From Streptomyces spiroverticillatus (GTDB lineage: Bacteria > Actinomycetota > Actinomycetes > Streptomycetales > Streptomycetaceae), in contig BMUX01000002.1 in assembly GCA_014650415.1 (NCBI GenBank), positions 674,884-738,883 on the forward strand: a stretch of 64,000 bases of DNA. The letters run 5' to 3'. Both the position numbers and the translations under genes were made by a program. How positions within the stretch are numbered: the stretch's first letter is position 1; each line of letters opens with the position of its first letter. The notes beneath the pieces are model-generated. The model worked only from the letters and a program-made list of their open reading frames with translations, ran no database searches and was not told where the DNA came from. This document shows, in pieces, positions 42,254-52,431 of this stretch.

Positions 42254-44350
42254 TCAGCCGCCCTTGCGCACCTGCGCCAGCCCCGTCGGCTGTTCCGCGT
42301 CCGACCCGCACAGCTCGCCGCTCAACTCCTCGACGATCTCGCTGAGTTCGTCGCGCCGCTCGGGCACCCACCAGTCCCCGAGGAGTTCCGCGAGGGACTC
42401 CTCGCGGGCCACGGCGAGCCGGTCGGCGGCCTCCGCGCCCTTCTCGGTGAGCACCAGCGCCATGCCCTCGCGCCGGGCCAGGCCGCGTTCCTCGACCTGC
42501 CGCGCCCCTTCCCGTACGACCTCGGGCGGTACGGTTCCGCGCTCGGCCAGCATCGCGGGCTGCACCAGGCCGTTCTTGCGCATGCGCAGCAGCAGCCAGC
42601 TCGCCACCGGCAGGTGGTCGTACCCGGCGCGCGCGGTGATGCGTTCGTACGCGGCCCTGCGGCCGTCCCGGGTGCCCAGCACGGACAGCGCCCGCGCCAC
42701 CTCCTCCCGCGAGGTGCGCTCGACGGGGTTGGGGGCGAGGGTCTGCGAGGCCTCGGGGGCGGTGACGGAGCCGCGCAGCCGGTCCTCCTTGAGGAACCAG
42801 GCCAGCACGAAGGCGAGGAGGCCGACCGGGGCGGCGTACAGGAAGACGTCGGTGATGGCGGAGGAGTACGCGTTCAGCGCCTCGGGCCGCAGGGCGGCGG
42901 GCAGTTGGGAGATGGCGCGCGGGTCGGACTCCAGCCGGGCGGCGTCCAGCCCGGGCGGCAGTCGCTGTCCGGCGAGGGCGGCGGCGAGCTTCTCGTCGAG
43001 GCGTCCGGTGAAGATGGTGCCGAAGATCGCGACGCCGAAGGAGGCTCCGATCGAGCGGAAGAAGGTGGCGCCGGAGGTGGCGACGCCCAGGTCCTCGTAC
43101 GGCACGGCGTTCTGCACGATGAGCACCAGCACCTGCATGACCAGGCCGAGTCCCGCACCGAAGACGAAGAAGCACAGGCTCATCTGCCAGGTGCTGCTGG
43201 TGGGCGTGAGCTGGTGCAGCAGGACCAGGCCGATCGTGGTGACGGCGGTGCCGACCACGGGGAACACCTTCCACCGGCCGGTGCGGCTGACGACCTGCCC
43301 GGAGCCGGTGGTGGAGATCAGCATGCCGAGCACCATCGGCAGCATGTACACGCCGGACATGGTCGGCGTCACGCCCCGGACGACCTGGAGGAAGGTCGGC
43401 AGGTAGGTCATCGCGCCGAACATCGCGAAGCCGACCACGAAGCTGATGACGGAGCTGAGCACGAAGGTCCGTACGGTGAACAGCCGCGGCGGAAGCACCG
43501 GCTCCGCCGCCCTCCGCTCGACCGCCACGAACGCGACGAGCAGCACCACGCCCAGCACCGCAAGCCCGATGATCTGCGCCGATCCCCACGCCCAGGTGGT
43601 GCCGCCGAGGGAGGCGATGAGGACGAGGCAGGTGGCGAGGGAGGCGATGAGGAAGGTGCCGAGGTAGTCGATGCGGTGCTTGGTGGTGCGTACGGGGATG
43701 TGCAGCGCGGCCGAGATGACGAGGAGCGCGACGATGCCGACGGGCAGGTTGATGTAGAAGACCCAGCGCCAGCTCAGGTGCTCGGTGAAGACGCCGCCCA
43801 GCAGCGGCCCGAGCACGCTCGTCGTACCGAAGACGGCCCCGAACAGGCCCTGGTACTTGCCGCGTTCGCGCGGCGGCACGATGTCGCCGACGATCGCCAT
43901 GGCCAGCACCATCAGCCCGCCGCCGCCGAGGCCCTGGAGGGCGCGGAAGGCGATCAGCTCGGGCATGTTCTGCGCGATGCCGCACAGCGCGGACCCGACC
44001 AGGAAGATCACGATGGCGGTCTGGAACAGCTTCTTGCGCCCGTACTGGTCGCCGAGCTTGCCCCAGAGCGGTGTCGCGGCCGTCGCCGCCAGCATGTACG
44101 CGGTCACGACCCACGACAGGTGGTCCATGCCGCCGAGGTCGCTGACGATCGTCGGCAGCGCGGTGGACACGATGGTCTGGTCGAGGGCGGCGAGCAGCAT
44201 GCCGAGCAGCAGCGCGCCGATCGACACGAGCACGGCCCGCTGGGACAGGTCCGCACCGGGCAGGTCGGTTCCCTCGTCGGTGCGGGCGGCGTCCCCGCCG
44301 GGCGTGGCCGGTACGGGCCAGTCGGCCCTCTGCTGATTCTCCTGAGCCAT
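42254..44350 (-). CDS. DHA2 MFS efflux pump with C-terminal MarR-like winged helix
   Basis: The 698-residue protein has two parts. The first 560 residues are a 14-helix DHA2 exporter: [20 protein letters not shown] in helix 1, [15 protein letters not shown] in loop 2-3, [21 protein letters not shown] in helix 4 and the motif C region [15 protein letters not shown]. The last ~130 residues form a soluble winged-helix domain with [48 protein letters not shown] and [15 protein letters not shown], the wing and recognition-helix pattern of MarR-type proteins. Such a fusion could let ligand or transport state affect DNA binding or pump activity. It is divergent from a peptidoglycan-binding gene. Confidence 0.9.
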   Translation of the reverse strand: MAQENQQRADWPVPATPGGDAARTDEGTDLPGADLSQRAVLVSIGALLLGMLLAALDQTIVSTALPTIVSDLGGMDHLSWVVTAYMLAATAATPLWGKLGDQYGRKKLFQTAIVIFLVGSALCGIAQNMPELIAFRALQGLGGGGLMVLAMAIVGDIVPPRERGKYQGLFGAVFGTTSVLGPLLGGVFTEHLSWRWVFYINLPVGIVALLVISAALHIPVRTTKHRIDYLGTFLIASLATCLVLIASLGGTTWAWGSAQIIGLAVLGVVLLVAFVAVERRAAEPVLPPRLFTVRTFVLSSVISFVVGFAMFGAMTYLPTFLQVVRGVTPTMSGVYMLPMVLGMLISTTGSGQVVSRTGRWKVFPVVGTAVTTIGLVLLHQLTPTSSTWQMSLCFFVFGAGLGLVMQVLVLIVQNAVPYEDLGVATSGATFFRSIGASFGVAIFGTIFTGRLDEKLAAALAGQRLPPGLDAARLESDPRAISQLPAALRPEALNAYSSAITDVFLYAAPVGLLAFVLAWFLKEDRLRGSVTAPEASQTLAPNPVERTSREEVARALSVLGTRDGRRAAYERITARAGYDHLPVASWLLLRMRKNGLVQPAMLAERGTVPPEVVREGARQVEERGLARREGMALVLTEKGAEAADRLAVAREESLAELLGDWWVPERRDELSEIVEELSGELCGSDAEQPTGLAQVRKGG

Positions 44351-44472
44351 ATCCCCATCCTGGTCGTTCTGTACGGATATGGCCTGCCGAGAGAGGGCCG
44401 CCGGAGGCCCTGGGCATTGGGTCGCGCGGCGGGGGTCTGCATAATCGCTGGCAGTTCGAGGGAGGGGACCTC

Positions 44473-45402
44473 ATGGAAAACGGACACCTATGTCCTGAAT
44501 TCGGTACGGAACGGGCAGCACCGGACGAAAGCAGACCCGGCGCGGGTGCCGCGTCCTGCGACTGCGCCCGCCGCGCCACGGAAGCCCATCACGCGGAACG
44601 CACGGCCCAGGCGGCGGACGCGGAGGACTTCAATCCGCTCCGCATCCGCCCGTATGTGAACCTCTCGGAGCCCTCCGAGACCGCCGCGCAGCACACCCCG
44701 GCCCCCCTGCCCCCGCACCGCCCCGTCGAGCCGCCGCTCGCCCCGGCCGAGCAGACCATGCCGCTGCGCCCGGTGCCGCCCGCCGAACCGGACGGGCCCA
44801 CGCAGCCCGCACCCCGCGCCCGCCGCCGGGGCCCGATCCTGCTCACCGCCGCCGCGACCCTCGCCGTGCTGGCCGGCACCGCCTTCGCCGTCGGCGTCTT
44901 CGACCCGGCCCCCGAGGACACCCGCGCCCTCCCGGGCGGCATCTCGACCACCCCCACCTCGGTGACGGAGGCGACCCCCTCCCCGACCCCGTCCCGCACA
45001 GCCTCGGCCACCGCCGCCCCGACCCGCAAGACCCTCCCCACCCCCACCCGCGCCTCGCGCTCGGCCGCTCCCACCCGGAAGGCGACGACCGCCCCGCCGA
45101 AGCAGCCGAAGCCCCCGGAGCCGACCCCGACGCAGAACACCCCCGAGCCCCCGGAGCCGCCCGAGAGCGAGTCCCCCACGGGCACCCTGGCCCAGGGCTC
45201 CACGGGCCCGGAGGTGACCGAGCTCCAGGACCGCCTCAGCCAGCTCGGGCTCTACAGCGGTCCGGCCGACGGGCGCTACACGGGCCGGGTCACCCAGTCC
45301 GTCTCGCGGTTCCAGGAGTACATGCGCATCGAGGACGAGCCGGAGGGCGTGTACGGGCCGAGGACCCGGGAGGCGCTGGAGGGCTGGACGAACGAGCCCT
45401 GA
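44473..45402 (+). CDS. Membrane protein with C-terminal peptidoglycan-binding domain
   Basis: The 309-residue protein has a cysteine-bearing N-terminus (CPEFGTE, SCDCARR), a conserved EDFNPLRIRPYVNL motif (about 52-65), a Pro-rich segment, one membrane helix (about 120-140), a long Thr/Pro/Ser linker and a PG_binding_1 domain (about 238-305): GSTGPEVTELQDRLSQLGLYSG, DGRYTGRVTQSVSRFQ. It would span the membrane and bind the wall. The N-terminal motif looks like a zinc ribbon in which the expected second Cys of CPxC is Phe, so metal binding is doubtful. A strong hairpin follows the gene. Confidence 0.85.
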   Translation: MENGHLCPEFGTERAAPDESRPGAGAASCDCARRATEAHHAERTAQAADAEDFNPLRIRPYVNLSEPSETAAQHTPAPLPPHRPVEPPLAPAEQTMPLRPVPPAEPDGPTQPAPRARRRGPILLTAAATLAVLAGTAFAVGVFDPAPEDTRALPGGISTTPTSVTEATPSPTPSRTASATAAPTRKTLPTPTRASRSAAPTRKATTAPPKQPKPPEPTPTQNTPEPPEPPESESPTGTLAQGSTGPEVTELQDRLSQLGLYSGPADGRYTGRVTQSVSRFQEYMRIEDEPEGVYGPRTREALEGWTNEP

Positions 45403-45457
45403 TCGGGTCACATCCACCCCGGGGTGACAGAACCGCCCACGGTTTTGTACCGTAGAA

Positions 45458-45511
45458 GAACAAAGTGGTTCCGTCCATGAACCCCTGACCGGTGGACGGA
45501 ACCACTTGTTC
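45458..45511 (+). terminator. Large hairpin terminator
   Basis: GAACAAAGTGGTTCCGTCCA (45458-45477) pairs with 45493-45511 with a single bulged A, a 15-nt loop and CTTTTG following. It ends the peptidoglycan-binding gene and precedes the HAD gene by about 107 bp. Confidence 0.85.
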
Positions 45512-45617
45512 CTTTTGCCCGCACACCACGCGCACGCCGTGCCCGCACCCACGAGGTGCAGACCGCACCCACCCGGTGCAGACCGCGCCCCCACCCGAGC
45601 GCCCCAGGAGTTCCCTC

Positions 45618-46280
45618 ATGCCGCACACCACTGTCCTGCCCTTCAAGGCCCTCCTGCTGGACATGGACGGCACCCTCGTCAACTCCGACGCCGTGGTCGA
45701 GCGCTGCTGGCGGGAGTGGGCGGTCGAGCACGGGCTGGACCCGGCCGAGGCGCTCAAGGTCGTGCACGGCCGCCAGGGCTACGCCACCATGGCGGTCCTC
45801 CTGCCGGACCGCCCGATGGAGCAGAACCACGCGGACAACAAGGTCATGCTGGCCAAGGAGACCGCCGACACCGACGGCGTGGTCCCGGTCGGCGGCGCCC
45901 CCGCCTTCATGGCCGCCATCGCCGGCGTGCCGCACGCCCTGGTCACCTCCGCCGACGAGAAGCTGGCGCAGGCCCGCATGGGCGCCGCCGCCCTGCCGAT
46001 GCCGGTCACCCGGGTCACCGCCGAGCTGGTCGGCGCGAGCAAGCCGGACCCGGAGGGCTTCCTCAAGGGCGCGGCCGAGCTGGGCTTCGACCCGGCGGAC
46101 TGCATCGTCTTCGAGGACTCGGGCGCGGGCATCCAGGCAGGTCAGGCCGCCGGAATGCGCGTGCTGGGCGTCGGCCCGCGCGCGGCCGAGCACGGCCCGA
46201 CCGCCGTCGTCGCCGACCTGACCCAGGTCCGTGTCGTCACCGAGGCGGACGGCTCGACGTCCCTGCACGTCACGGTCTGA
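45618..46280 (+). CDS. HAD-superfamily phosphatase (sugar/glycerol-phosphatase-like)
   Basis: The 220-residue HAD hydrolase, subfamily IA, has motif I LLDMDGTLVNSD (Asp nucleophile), a C1 helical cap (about 28-85), motif II VTSADEKLA, Lys in GASKPDPEGFL (motif III) and motif IV FEDSGAGIQAG. This is typical of YfbT-like sugar phosphatases and glycerol-phosphate phosphatases. ATG 45618 has CAGGAG 7 bp upstream; an extended upstream frame runs through the terminator hairpin and is discarded. It ends at a strong bidirectional terminator. Confidence 0.9.
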   Translation: MPHTTVLPFKALLLDMDGTLVNSDAVVERCWREWAVEHGLDPAEALKVVHGRQGYATMAVLLPDRPMEQNHADNKVMLAKETADTDGVVPVGGAPAFMAAIAGVPHALVTSADEKLAQARMGAAALPMPVTRVTAELVGASKPDPEGFLKGAAELGFDPADCIVFEDSGAGIQAGQAAGMRVLGVGPRAAEHGPTAVVADLTQVRVVTEADGSTSLHVTV

Positions 46281-46304
46281 ACCGTCTGAGACACCGCTGC
46301 TTGA

Positions 46305-46350
46305 CGAGGAAGGGGGCGGCCCGCATCACTGCGGGCCGCCCCCTTCCTCG
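46305..46350. terminator. Bidirectional hairpin terminator
   Basis: A perfect 21-bp stem (46305-46325 with 46330-46350, 4-nt loop) lies between the convergent HAD and GDT1-family genes. Confidence 0.92.
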
Positions 46351-46369
46351 TACGCCTGGCGAAAGCCGC

Positions 46370-46951
46370 TCAGCCCGCGATCGCCTCGTACAGGCTGAAG
46401 CCCGCGAGCGCCAGCATCAGGCAGGCGGCGACCTTGGTGATGAGCCGCAGCGGCACCCGCTTCATCAGCGCCTGCCCGCCGACGATGCCCAGGCCCGCGA
46501 CGGCCCACAGGGCGAGGACGGCGCCGATGCCGACCGAGACCGGGTTGTCGTAGCGGGCGGCGAGGGTGGCGGTCATGATCTGCGTGATGTCGCCGAACTC
46601 GGCGACCAGGATGAGCATGAAGCCCGCCCCGGAGACCTTCCAGAAGGACTGGTTCTCGGGCGGCTTGATCTCTTCGTCGTCGTCGCTCTTCTTCAGCAGG
46701 AGCACCAGCGCTCCCACCAGGAACAGCACGCCCACCACCGTGTTCACGATCCAGGACGGCAGCAGGGTGAGCACGCTGCCCGCCGCGATGGCGATGCAGA
46801 CGTGCACGAGGAAGGCGGCGGCGACGCCCGCGAAGACGTAACTGGCCTTGTACCGGGTGCCGAGCATGAGCCCGGCGAGGGCCGTCTTGTCGGGGAGTTC
46901 GGCCAGGAACACGGTCCCGAAGGTGATGGCCATGACGGTGAAACTGATCAT
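46370..46951 (-). CDS. TMEM165/GDT1-family (UPF0016) manganese exporter
   Basis: The 193-residue membrane protein has six helices in two inverted halves, each with the family motif: FLAELPDKTALAGL (about 16-29) and LVAEFGDITQIMTATL (about 117-132). The E-x-G/P-D-K/R-T motifs bind the transported cation, Mn2+ or Ca2+. A Mn2+-sensing yybP-ykoY riboswitch precedes it, so the role is probably Mn2+ export when internal Mn2+ is high. ATG 46951; the intervening leader is about 105 nt after the aptamer. Confidence 0.92.
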   Translation of the reverse strand: MISFTVMAITFGTVFLAELPDKTALAGLMLGTRYKASYVFAGVAAAFLVHVCIAIAAGSVLTLLPSWIVNTVVGVLFLVGALVLLLKKSDDDEEIKPPENQSFWKVSGAGFMLILVAEFGDITQIMTATLAARYDNPVSVGIGAVLALWAVAGLGIVGGQALMKRVPLRLITKVAACLMLALAGFSLYEAIAG

Positions 46952-47057
46952 GGGATGGGGCTTTCCTCAATCGGTCGGGCTGCCCGTACCGAGAGACCTG
47001 CCTGTTTCCGGGGTCGCTTCGGCACGGCAGCGTCGTTGACACACAACAAACACTGCG

Positions 47058-47176
47058 GCCGAAGGTCTCGCTGGCCGACACGGCGACGGTGGATCGCCGG
47101 ATGCCTGCCTCCGGGCGCCGGCTGAGCGAACTCAGCAGTATGTCGACGGTCCGGCGAAGAGCTACTCCCCTTCATG
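47058..47176 (-). ncRNA. yybP-ykoY manganese riboswitch
   Basis: Read on the minus strand, the leader of the GDT1-family gene starts GAAGGGGAGTAGC (from 47173), continues with CGTCGACATACT and closes with GCGAGACCTTC (to 47061). GGGGAGUAGC and the GAGACCUU block are the two conserved loops (L1 and L3) that form the Mn2+ site in this class. The terminal GAAGG/CCTTC form stem P1. The expression platform between 47057 and 46952 was not resolved by eye. Confidence 0.88.
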
Positions 47177-47233
47177 CTCGTACAAGGGTACGGGATGAAC
47201 TCCCCGGCATGTCCGACGCCGGCCGGCCCGGCC

Positions 47234-48037
47234 TCAGTCCCGGTGCAGCCGCCCCCGCGCCACCAGCTCCAGCACCCCCGCGACCGCCACCGCCTGCACC
47301 GCGAGCAGCGCCACCAGCACGAAGAGCTGCACCGCCCCGGCCATCACCGGCGACGCCCCGCCCAGCAGCATCCCCACGAACGCCCCCGGCAGCGTGACCA
47401 GCCCCACCGTCCGCGTCTGGTCCAGACCCGGCAGCAGCGCGTCGGATGCGGCGGGCCTGGCCACCTCCAGGCGGGCCTCCCGGTCCGGCAGTCCGATCGC
47501 GAGTCCCGCCTCCACTTCGCCGCGCCGGGTCGTCAGCTCGTCCAGCGCGCGCCGCCCGCCCAGCACGGTCGCGGTGAGCGCGCCGCCGATGAGGATGCCG
47601 GTCACCGGGATCAGCGCGATGCCCTGCGGCGGGACGAGCCCGGTGAGCAGCAGGGCCAGCACCACGGGGGCGACTCCGGCGGCGATGGGCGCGGCCGCCC
47701 ACCACCAGGTGCCGTTGCGGGTGATCCGGCGTCCGGCGGTACGGGTGGCCACCACGTACATCAGCAGCAGGAACGCGCACAGCAGCCAGCCCGAGCGGGC
47801 CACCCAGCCGATCACGAGGGCGACCACGGCGAGCTGCACGGCGGCCCGCACCCCGGCGAGCGCGAAGGCCCGGCCCCGGGCGCGGGTGCCGTCGCCCGAG
47901 AGGCGGGCCCAGGCGACGACGGTGACCGCGAGGGCGAGGAGCACGGCGAGCACCGCGCCGAGGGTGGCGTTGACGGGCAGGAGGGTGGGGGCGTCCTGCG
48001 CGATCACGGAGGGCGCGGTCACGAAGGGGGCGGTCAC
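47234..48037 (-). CDS. fetB: FetB-like (UPF0014) metal-export permease
   Basis: The 267-residue membrane protein has about seven helices and the UPF0014 hallmarks: RAAVQLAVVALVIGWV near residue 65, the ITRNGTWWW region, GALTATVLGGRRALDELTTRRGEVEAGLAIGLPDREA around 155-190 (landmark only) and LVTLPGAFVGMLLGGASPVMAGAVQ. Relatives (E. coli FetB) work with an ATPase, FetA, in iron export and oxidative-stress resistance. No FetA gene is adjacent here, so the ATPase must be elsewhere. It lies upstream of the Mn-exporter riboswitch on the same strand, a possible metal-efflux neighbourhood. Confidence 0.88.
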   Translation of the reverse strand: MTAPFVTAPSVIAQDAPTLLPVNATLGAVLAVLLALAVTVVAWARLSGDGTRARGRAFALAGVRAAVQLAVVALVIGWVARSGWLLCAFLLLMYVVATRTAGRRITRNGTWWWAAAPIAAGVAPVVLALLLTGLVPPQGIALIPVTGILIGGALTATVLGGRRALDELTTRRGEVEAGLAIGLPDREARLEVARPAASDALLPGLDQTRTVGLVTLPGAFVGMLLGGASPVMAGAVQLFVLVALLAVQAVAVAGVLELVARGRLHRD

Positions 48038-48258
48038 GGGCCCACCCTAGGCAGGCCCCAACCCCGCACAAGTGAACGAGCGGTGTCGGATCGTCAGATT
48101 CCGTGAACAGTCCCGAACTCCTTGATATGACGTGACCATGCCGTCAGCCTGTTACCTGGTGCACGCCTCCCGGAAACCCGGCGTCGCCACGATGGCCGGG
48201 CCGCGCGGGAGTTGACGGGACGCGTGGCTCAACTTCCCCCCACGTCTCGGGAGTTCAC

Positions 48259-48927
48259 ATGTCACGCCATGCCGCAGCGCCCTCCGCGAAGTTCTACGCG
48301 CGTCGCATAGCCGTCGGCGCGAGCGCCGCCGCCCTCGCCGCGACCGGCCTGCTCACCACCGCCCCCAGCGCGCTCGCCTCGCCGCCCCCGCCGGTCGACG
48401 CGGGCACCGCCCGCACCTATCTGGCCCAGCTCACGGTCGCGGCCGAGGGCAGTTCCGACGGCTACAGCCGGGAGAAGTTCCCGCACTGGATCACCCAGGA
48501 AGGGGCCTGCAACACCCGCGAGGTGGTCCTCAAGCGCGACGGCAAGGACGTCCAGCAGGACGCCAAGTGCGCTGCGGTGAAGGGCAGTTGGTACTCCGAG
48601 TACGACGGGGCCACCTGGACGGCCGCCTCCGACCTGGACATCGACCACATGGTGCCGCTCGCCGAGGCCTGGCGTTCGGGGGCGAAGAGCTGGACCACCG
48701 CCGACCGGCAGGCCTTCGCCAACGACCTCACCCGCCCGCAGCTCATCGCGGTCACCGACAACGTGAACCAGGCCAAGGGCGACAAGGACCCGGCCAAGTG
48801 GCTGCCGTCGCGGGCCGCGTACAAGTGCACGTACGTCCAGATGTGGGTGCACGTGAAGCACCACTGGAAGCTGACCGTCGACCAGGCGGAGAAGACGGCG
48901 CTGGAGGGCGTCCTCAAGAACTGCTGA
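48259..48927 (+). CDS. Secreted HNH-type nuclease (DUF1524-like)
   Basis: The 222-residue protein has a twin-basic signal peptide (RRIAVGASAAALAATGLL, cleavage near ALASPP) and an HNH/beta-beta-alpha-metal nuclease domain. The catalytic HNH core is DLDIDHMVPLAEAWRSG; then LTRPQLIAVTDNVNQAKGDK with the Asn, and KHHWKLTV near the end. Cysteines (GACNTRE, DAKCAAV, KCTYV, KNC) suggest disulfides. The family is a common Streptomyces extracellular nuclease, probably for DNA scavenging. The upstream 221 bp has no gene. A hairpin terminator follows at 48979. Confidence 0.9.
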   Translation: MSRHAAAPSAKFYARRIAVGASAAALAATGLLTTAPSALASPPPPVDAGTARTYLAQLTVAAEGSSDGYSREKFPHWITQEGACNTREVVLKRDGKDVQQDAKCAAVKGSWYSEYDGATWTAASDLDIDHMVPLAEAWRSGAKSWTTADRQAFANDLTRPQLIAVTDNVNQAKGDKDPAKWLPSRAAYKCTYVQMWVHVKHHWKLTVDQAEKTALEGVLKNC

Positions 48928-48978
48928 CCCTGCTCACGCACTGCTGACCCCGCTCGGGCACCGCCGCCCCGCACGTCA

Positions 48979-49007
48979 CCGCGCGTCAACCGCACTTTGA
49001 CGCGCGG
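48979..49007 (+). terminator. Hairpin terminator after the HNH nuclease
   Basis: CCGCGCGTCAA (48979-48989) pairs perfectly with 48997-49007 over a 7-nt loop, 52 bp after the nuclease stop. Confidence 0.75.
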
Positions 49008-49085
49008 AACTTCCCCGCTCCCCTCCGTCGTTCCGTACCGTACGGGGCCGTGGCCCCGCACGGGGGACGACGGAGGAGGACACAC

Positions 49086-50792
<1,707 letters not shown>

Positions 50793-50871
50793 CACAAAGG
50801 GGCCAACAGGCGTAAGAGAAAGGCCACTTGGGGGCGAATTCCGGCCACAACTGGAATGTTGAACTTGCAAG

Positions 50872-50890
50872 CACAGTGAGGCTTACCTAA
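50872..50890 (+). promoter_or_regulatory. Iron box (DmdR/IdeR-type) upstream of DoxX
   Basis: Reverse strand TTAGGTAAGCCTCACTGTG matches the iron-box consensus TTAGGTTAGGCTMACCTAA at 13 of 19 positions, including the whole first half. It lies 82 bp upstream of the doxX-like start, so iron repression is likely. Confidence 0.65.
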
Positions 50891-50971
50891 CCTCCTGGGC
50901 ATCGCAGGTCTCTTCGGGCTGCGTCCCCACCCGGCCTCCCCCAAGGCCGCCACCGAAGGAGTCCCCCGCTC

Positions 50972-51466
50972 ATGACCGCACCTTCCGCACCGGCCCCTCG
51001 GGCATCCCTGGCCGCACACCTCACCGGGTACCGGCCGTACGCGCTCGCCGCGTTCCGCTTCGTCACCGGGCTGCTCTTCGCCTGCCACGGCGCCGCCTCC
51101 CTCTTCGGCGTCCTCGGCGGCGCGGGCGGCACCGGGGCCACCGCCCAGGCGGGCGCCTGGCCGAGCTGGTACGCGGCCGTCATCCAGCTCGCCGGCGGGG
51201 CACTGGTCGCGCTCGGCCTCTTCACCCGGACCTCGGCGCTGATCGCCTCGGGCTCGATGGCGTACGCGTACTTCGTCGTCCACCAGCCGGAGGCACTGTG
51301 GCCGATGCAGAACGGCGGCGAACTGTCGGCCCTCTTCTGCTGGACGCTCCTGCTGCTGGTCTTCACCGGGCCCGGCGCACTGGCCGTGGACGGACTGCTG
51401 GCCGCGCGGCGCGGTACGACGGCGTCGGCGGCGCATGAGGAGCGGCAGGTGACGGCGACCGCCTGA
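50972..51466 (+). CDS. DoxX-family membrane protein, iron-regulated
   Basis: The 164-residue protein has four helices, with the family pattern FRFVTGLLFACHGAASLFG (helix 1), WYAAVIQLAGGALVALGLFTRTSALIASGSM (helices 2-3, landmark) and a final LFCWTLLLLVFTGPGALAVDG. DoxX proteins are membrane partners in thiol/oxidant balance (in Mycobacterium DoxX associates with SodA and SseA). The iron box and the convergent Cu/Zn SOD gene fit an iron/oxidative-stress role. ATG 50972. Confidence 0.87.
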   Translation: MTAPSAPAPRASLAAHLTGYRPYALAAFRFVTGLLFACHGAASLFGVLGGAGGTGATAQAGAWPSWYAAVIQLAGGALVALGLFTRTSALIASGSMAYAYFVVHQPEALWPMQNGGELSALFCWTLLLLVFTGPGALAVDGLLAARRGTTASAAHEERQVTATA

Positions 51467-51473
51467 GCCGCGC

Positions 51474-51518
51474 GAGGGGCGTTCGGACCGATCCCGCTCG
51501 ACGGTCCGAACGCCCCTC
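51474..51518. terminator. Intrinsic terminator between doxX and sodC
   Basis: A perfect 17-bp stem, GAGGGGCGTTCGGACCG (51474-51490) with 51502-51518, is followed by TTTCTT in the doxX direction. Confidence 0.92.
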
Positions 51519-51543
51519 TTTCTTCAGCGCCGCTGACGTGACG

Positions 51544-52128
51544 TCACTTCACACCGGTCGTGAAGTCGCCGAACGGCACCGTGAAGCAGCCGACGCGCTC
51601 GCCCGCGCCGCCCTGCTCGCGGTGCAGGATCACCGAGTTCGCGGCTCCCTTGGGCAGGCCCCAGGTGTGGTGCGCGCTCATCTCGGCGTTGCCGTCCTTG
51701 TCGGTGGTGAAGTCCAGCCACACCTCGTTGTCGGGGTTGACCAGCTTCGGGTCCTTGACGTGCTGGTAATGCATGCCGGCGGCCTTCGGGTCGACGCCGC
51801 AGGCCTTCTCGTGGACGTGCATGCCGAAGGCGTGGTTCGGCTTCAGCCCCTTCACCTTCACGGTGACCGTGGTCTCCTTGCCGCTGACCTTCTGCTGGAC
51901 ATGTATCCAGCCCCCGGCGGGCACCAGCTGCGCGTCGTACGACACCGCTCCCGGCGGTACGAACGCGGAGGCGGGGGCGAAGCGCCCCTCGACGGTGAGG
52001 CCCTTGCCGTCGCCGCCCGCGGCCGTGTCCTGGGCGTACGCCGCGGCGGCCGACCCCGCGAGGAGGAGGGCGGCGGCCCCGCCGACGACCCGTACGGCAC
52101 GCTTCTGCGTCCGGCTGCGACCTGTCAT
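51544..52128 (-). CDS. sodC: Secreted Cu/Zn superoxide dismutase-like protein
   Basis: The 194-residue protein has a signal peptide (cleavage after AAAAYAQD, about residue 33) and the Cu/Zn SOD beta-barrel: copper ligands in FGMHVHEKACG, a further His in AGMHYQHV, the zinc-loop Asp in LDFTTDKDGNAEMSAHHTW, and ILHREQGGAGERVGCF, where the Cys would pair with that of HEKACG. It dismutates superoxide outside the membrane. It is convergent with the iron-box doxX gene. Confidence 0.9.
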   Translation of the reverse strand: MTGRSRTQKRAVRVVGGAAALLLAGSAAAAYAQDTAAGGDGKGLTVEGRFAPASAFVPPGAVSYDAQLVPAGGWIHVQQKVSGKETTVTVKVKGLKPNHAFGMHVHEKACGVDPKAAGMHYQHVKDPKLVNPDNEVWLDFTTDKDGNAEMSAHHTWGLPKGAANSVILHREQGGAGERVGCFTVPFGDFTTGVK

Positions 52129-52431
52129 GGTGACTCCTTCGAGTAGCCCCCCTGCCCTTGCTCCCGCCCCGCTCGCCTCCCCCGCACCACACTCCGCGCG
52201 CCCCCTCGGTGCGTCGCACGGGAGGCGGCAATCGGGTGAACGGGAGGGCGCTCAGATGTGCCCCGGCGAGCTTCCGGCGGGGCTTTGCGTGCAGAGTGAA
52301 GTGATCTGCCCAACACCACCCGTACCGGGCGCAAATCCCGCTCCCACCAGGCGTAAGGTGGACCGCTGTTAAGCCGCCCCTGCCGCTCCCCATGCGACGT
52401 CGCGGCGTGGTTCCTGGCCGGGGAGTTCGCA
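52129..52431. other. Gene-free 303-bp divergent intergenic region
   Basis: It lies between the starts of sodC and a DedA gene, so it must hold both promoters. I see a GGGGAG ribosome site at its right end and no clear operator, repeat, hairpin or RNA motif. Confidence 0.6.

Noticed and set aside
48928..49085. PHO box upstream of phoD
   Set aside because: No tandem GTTCACC-like direct repeats are found; only a hairpin terminator and a GC-rich promoter region.
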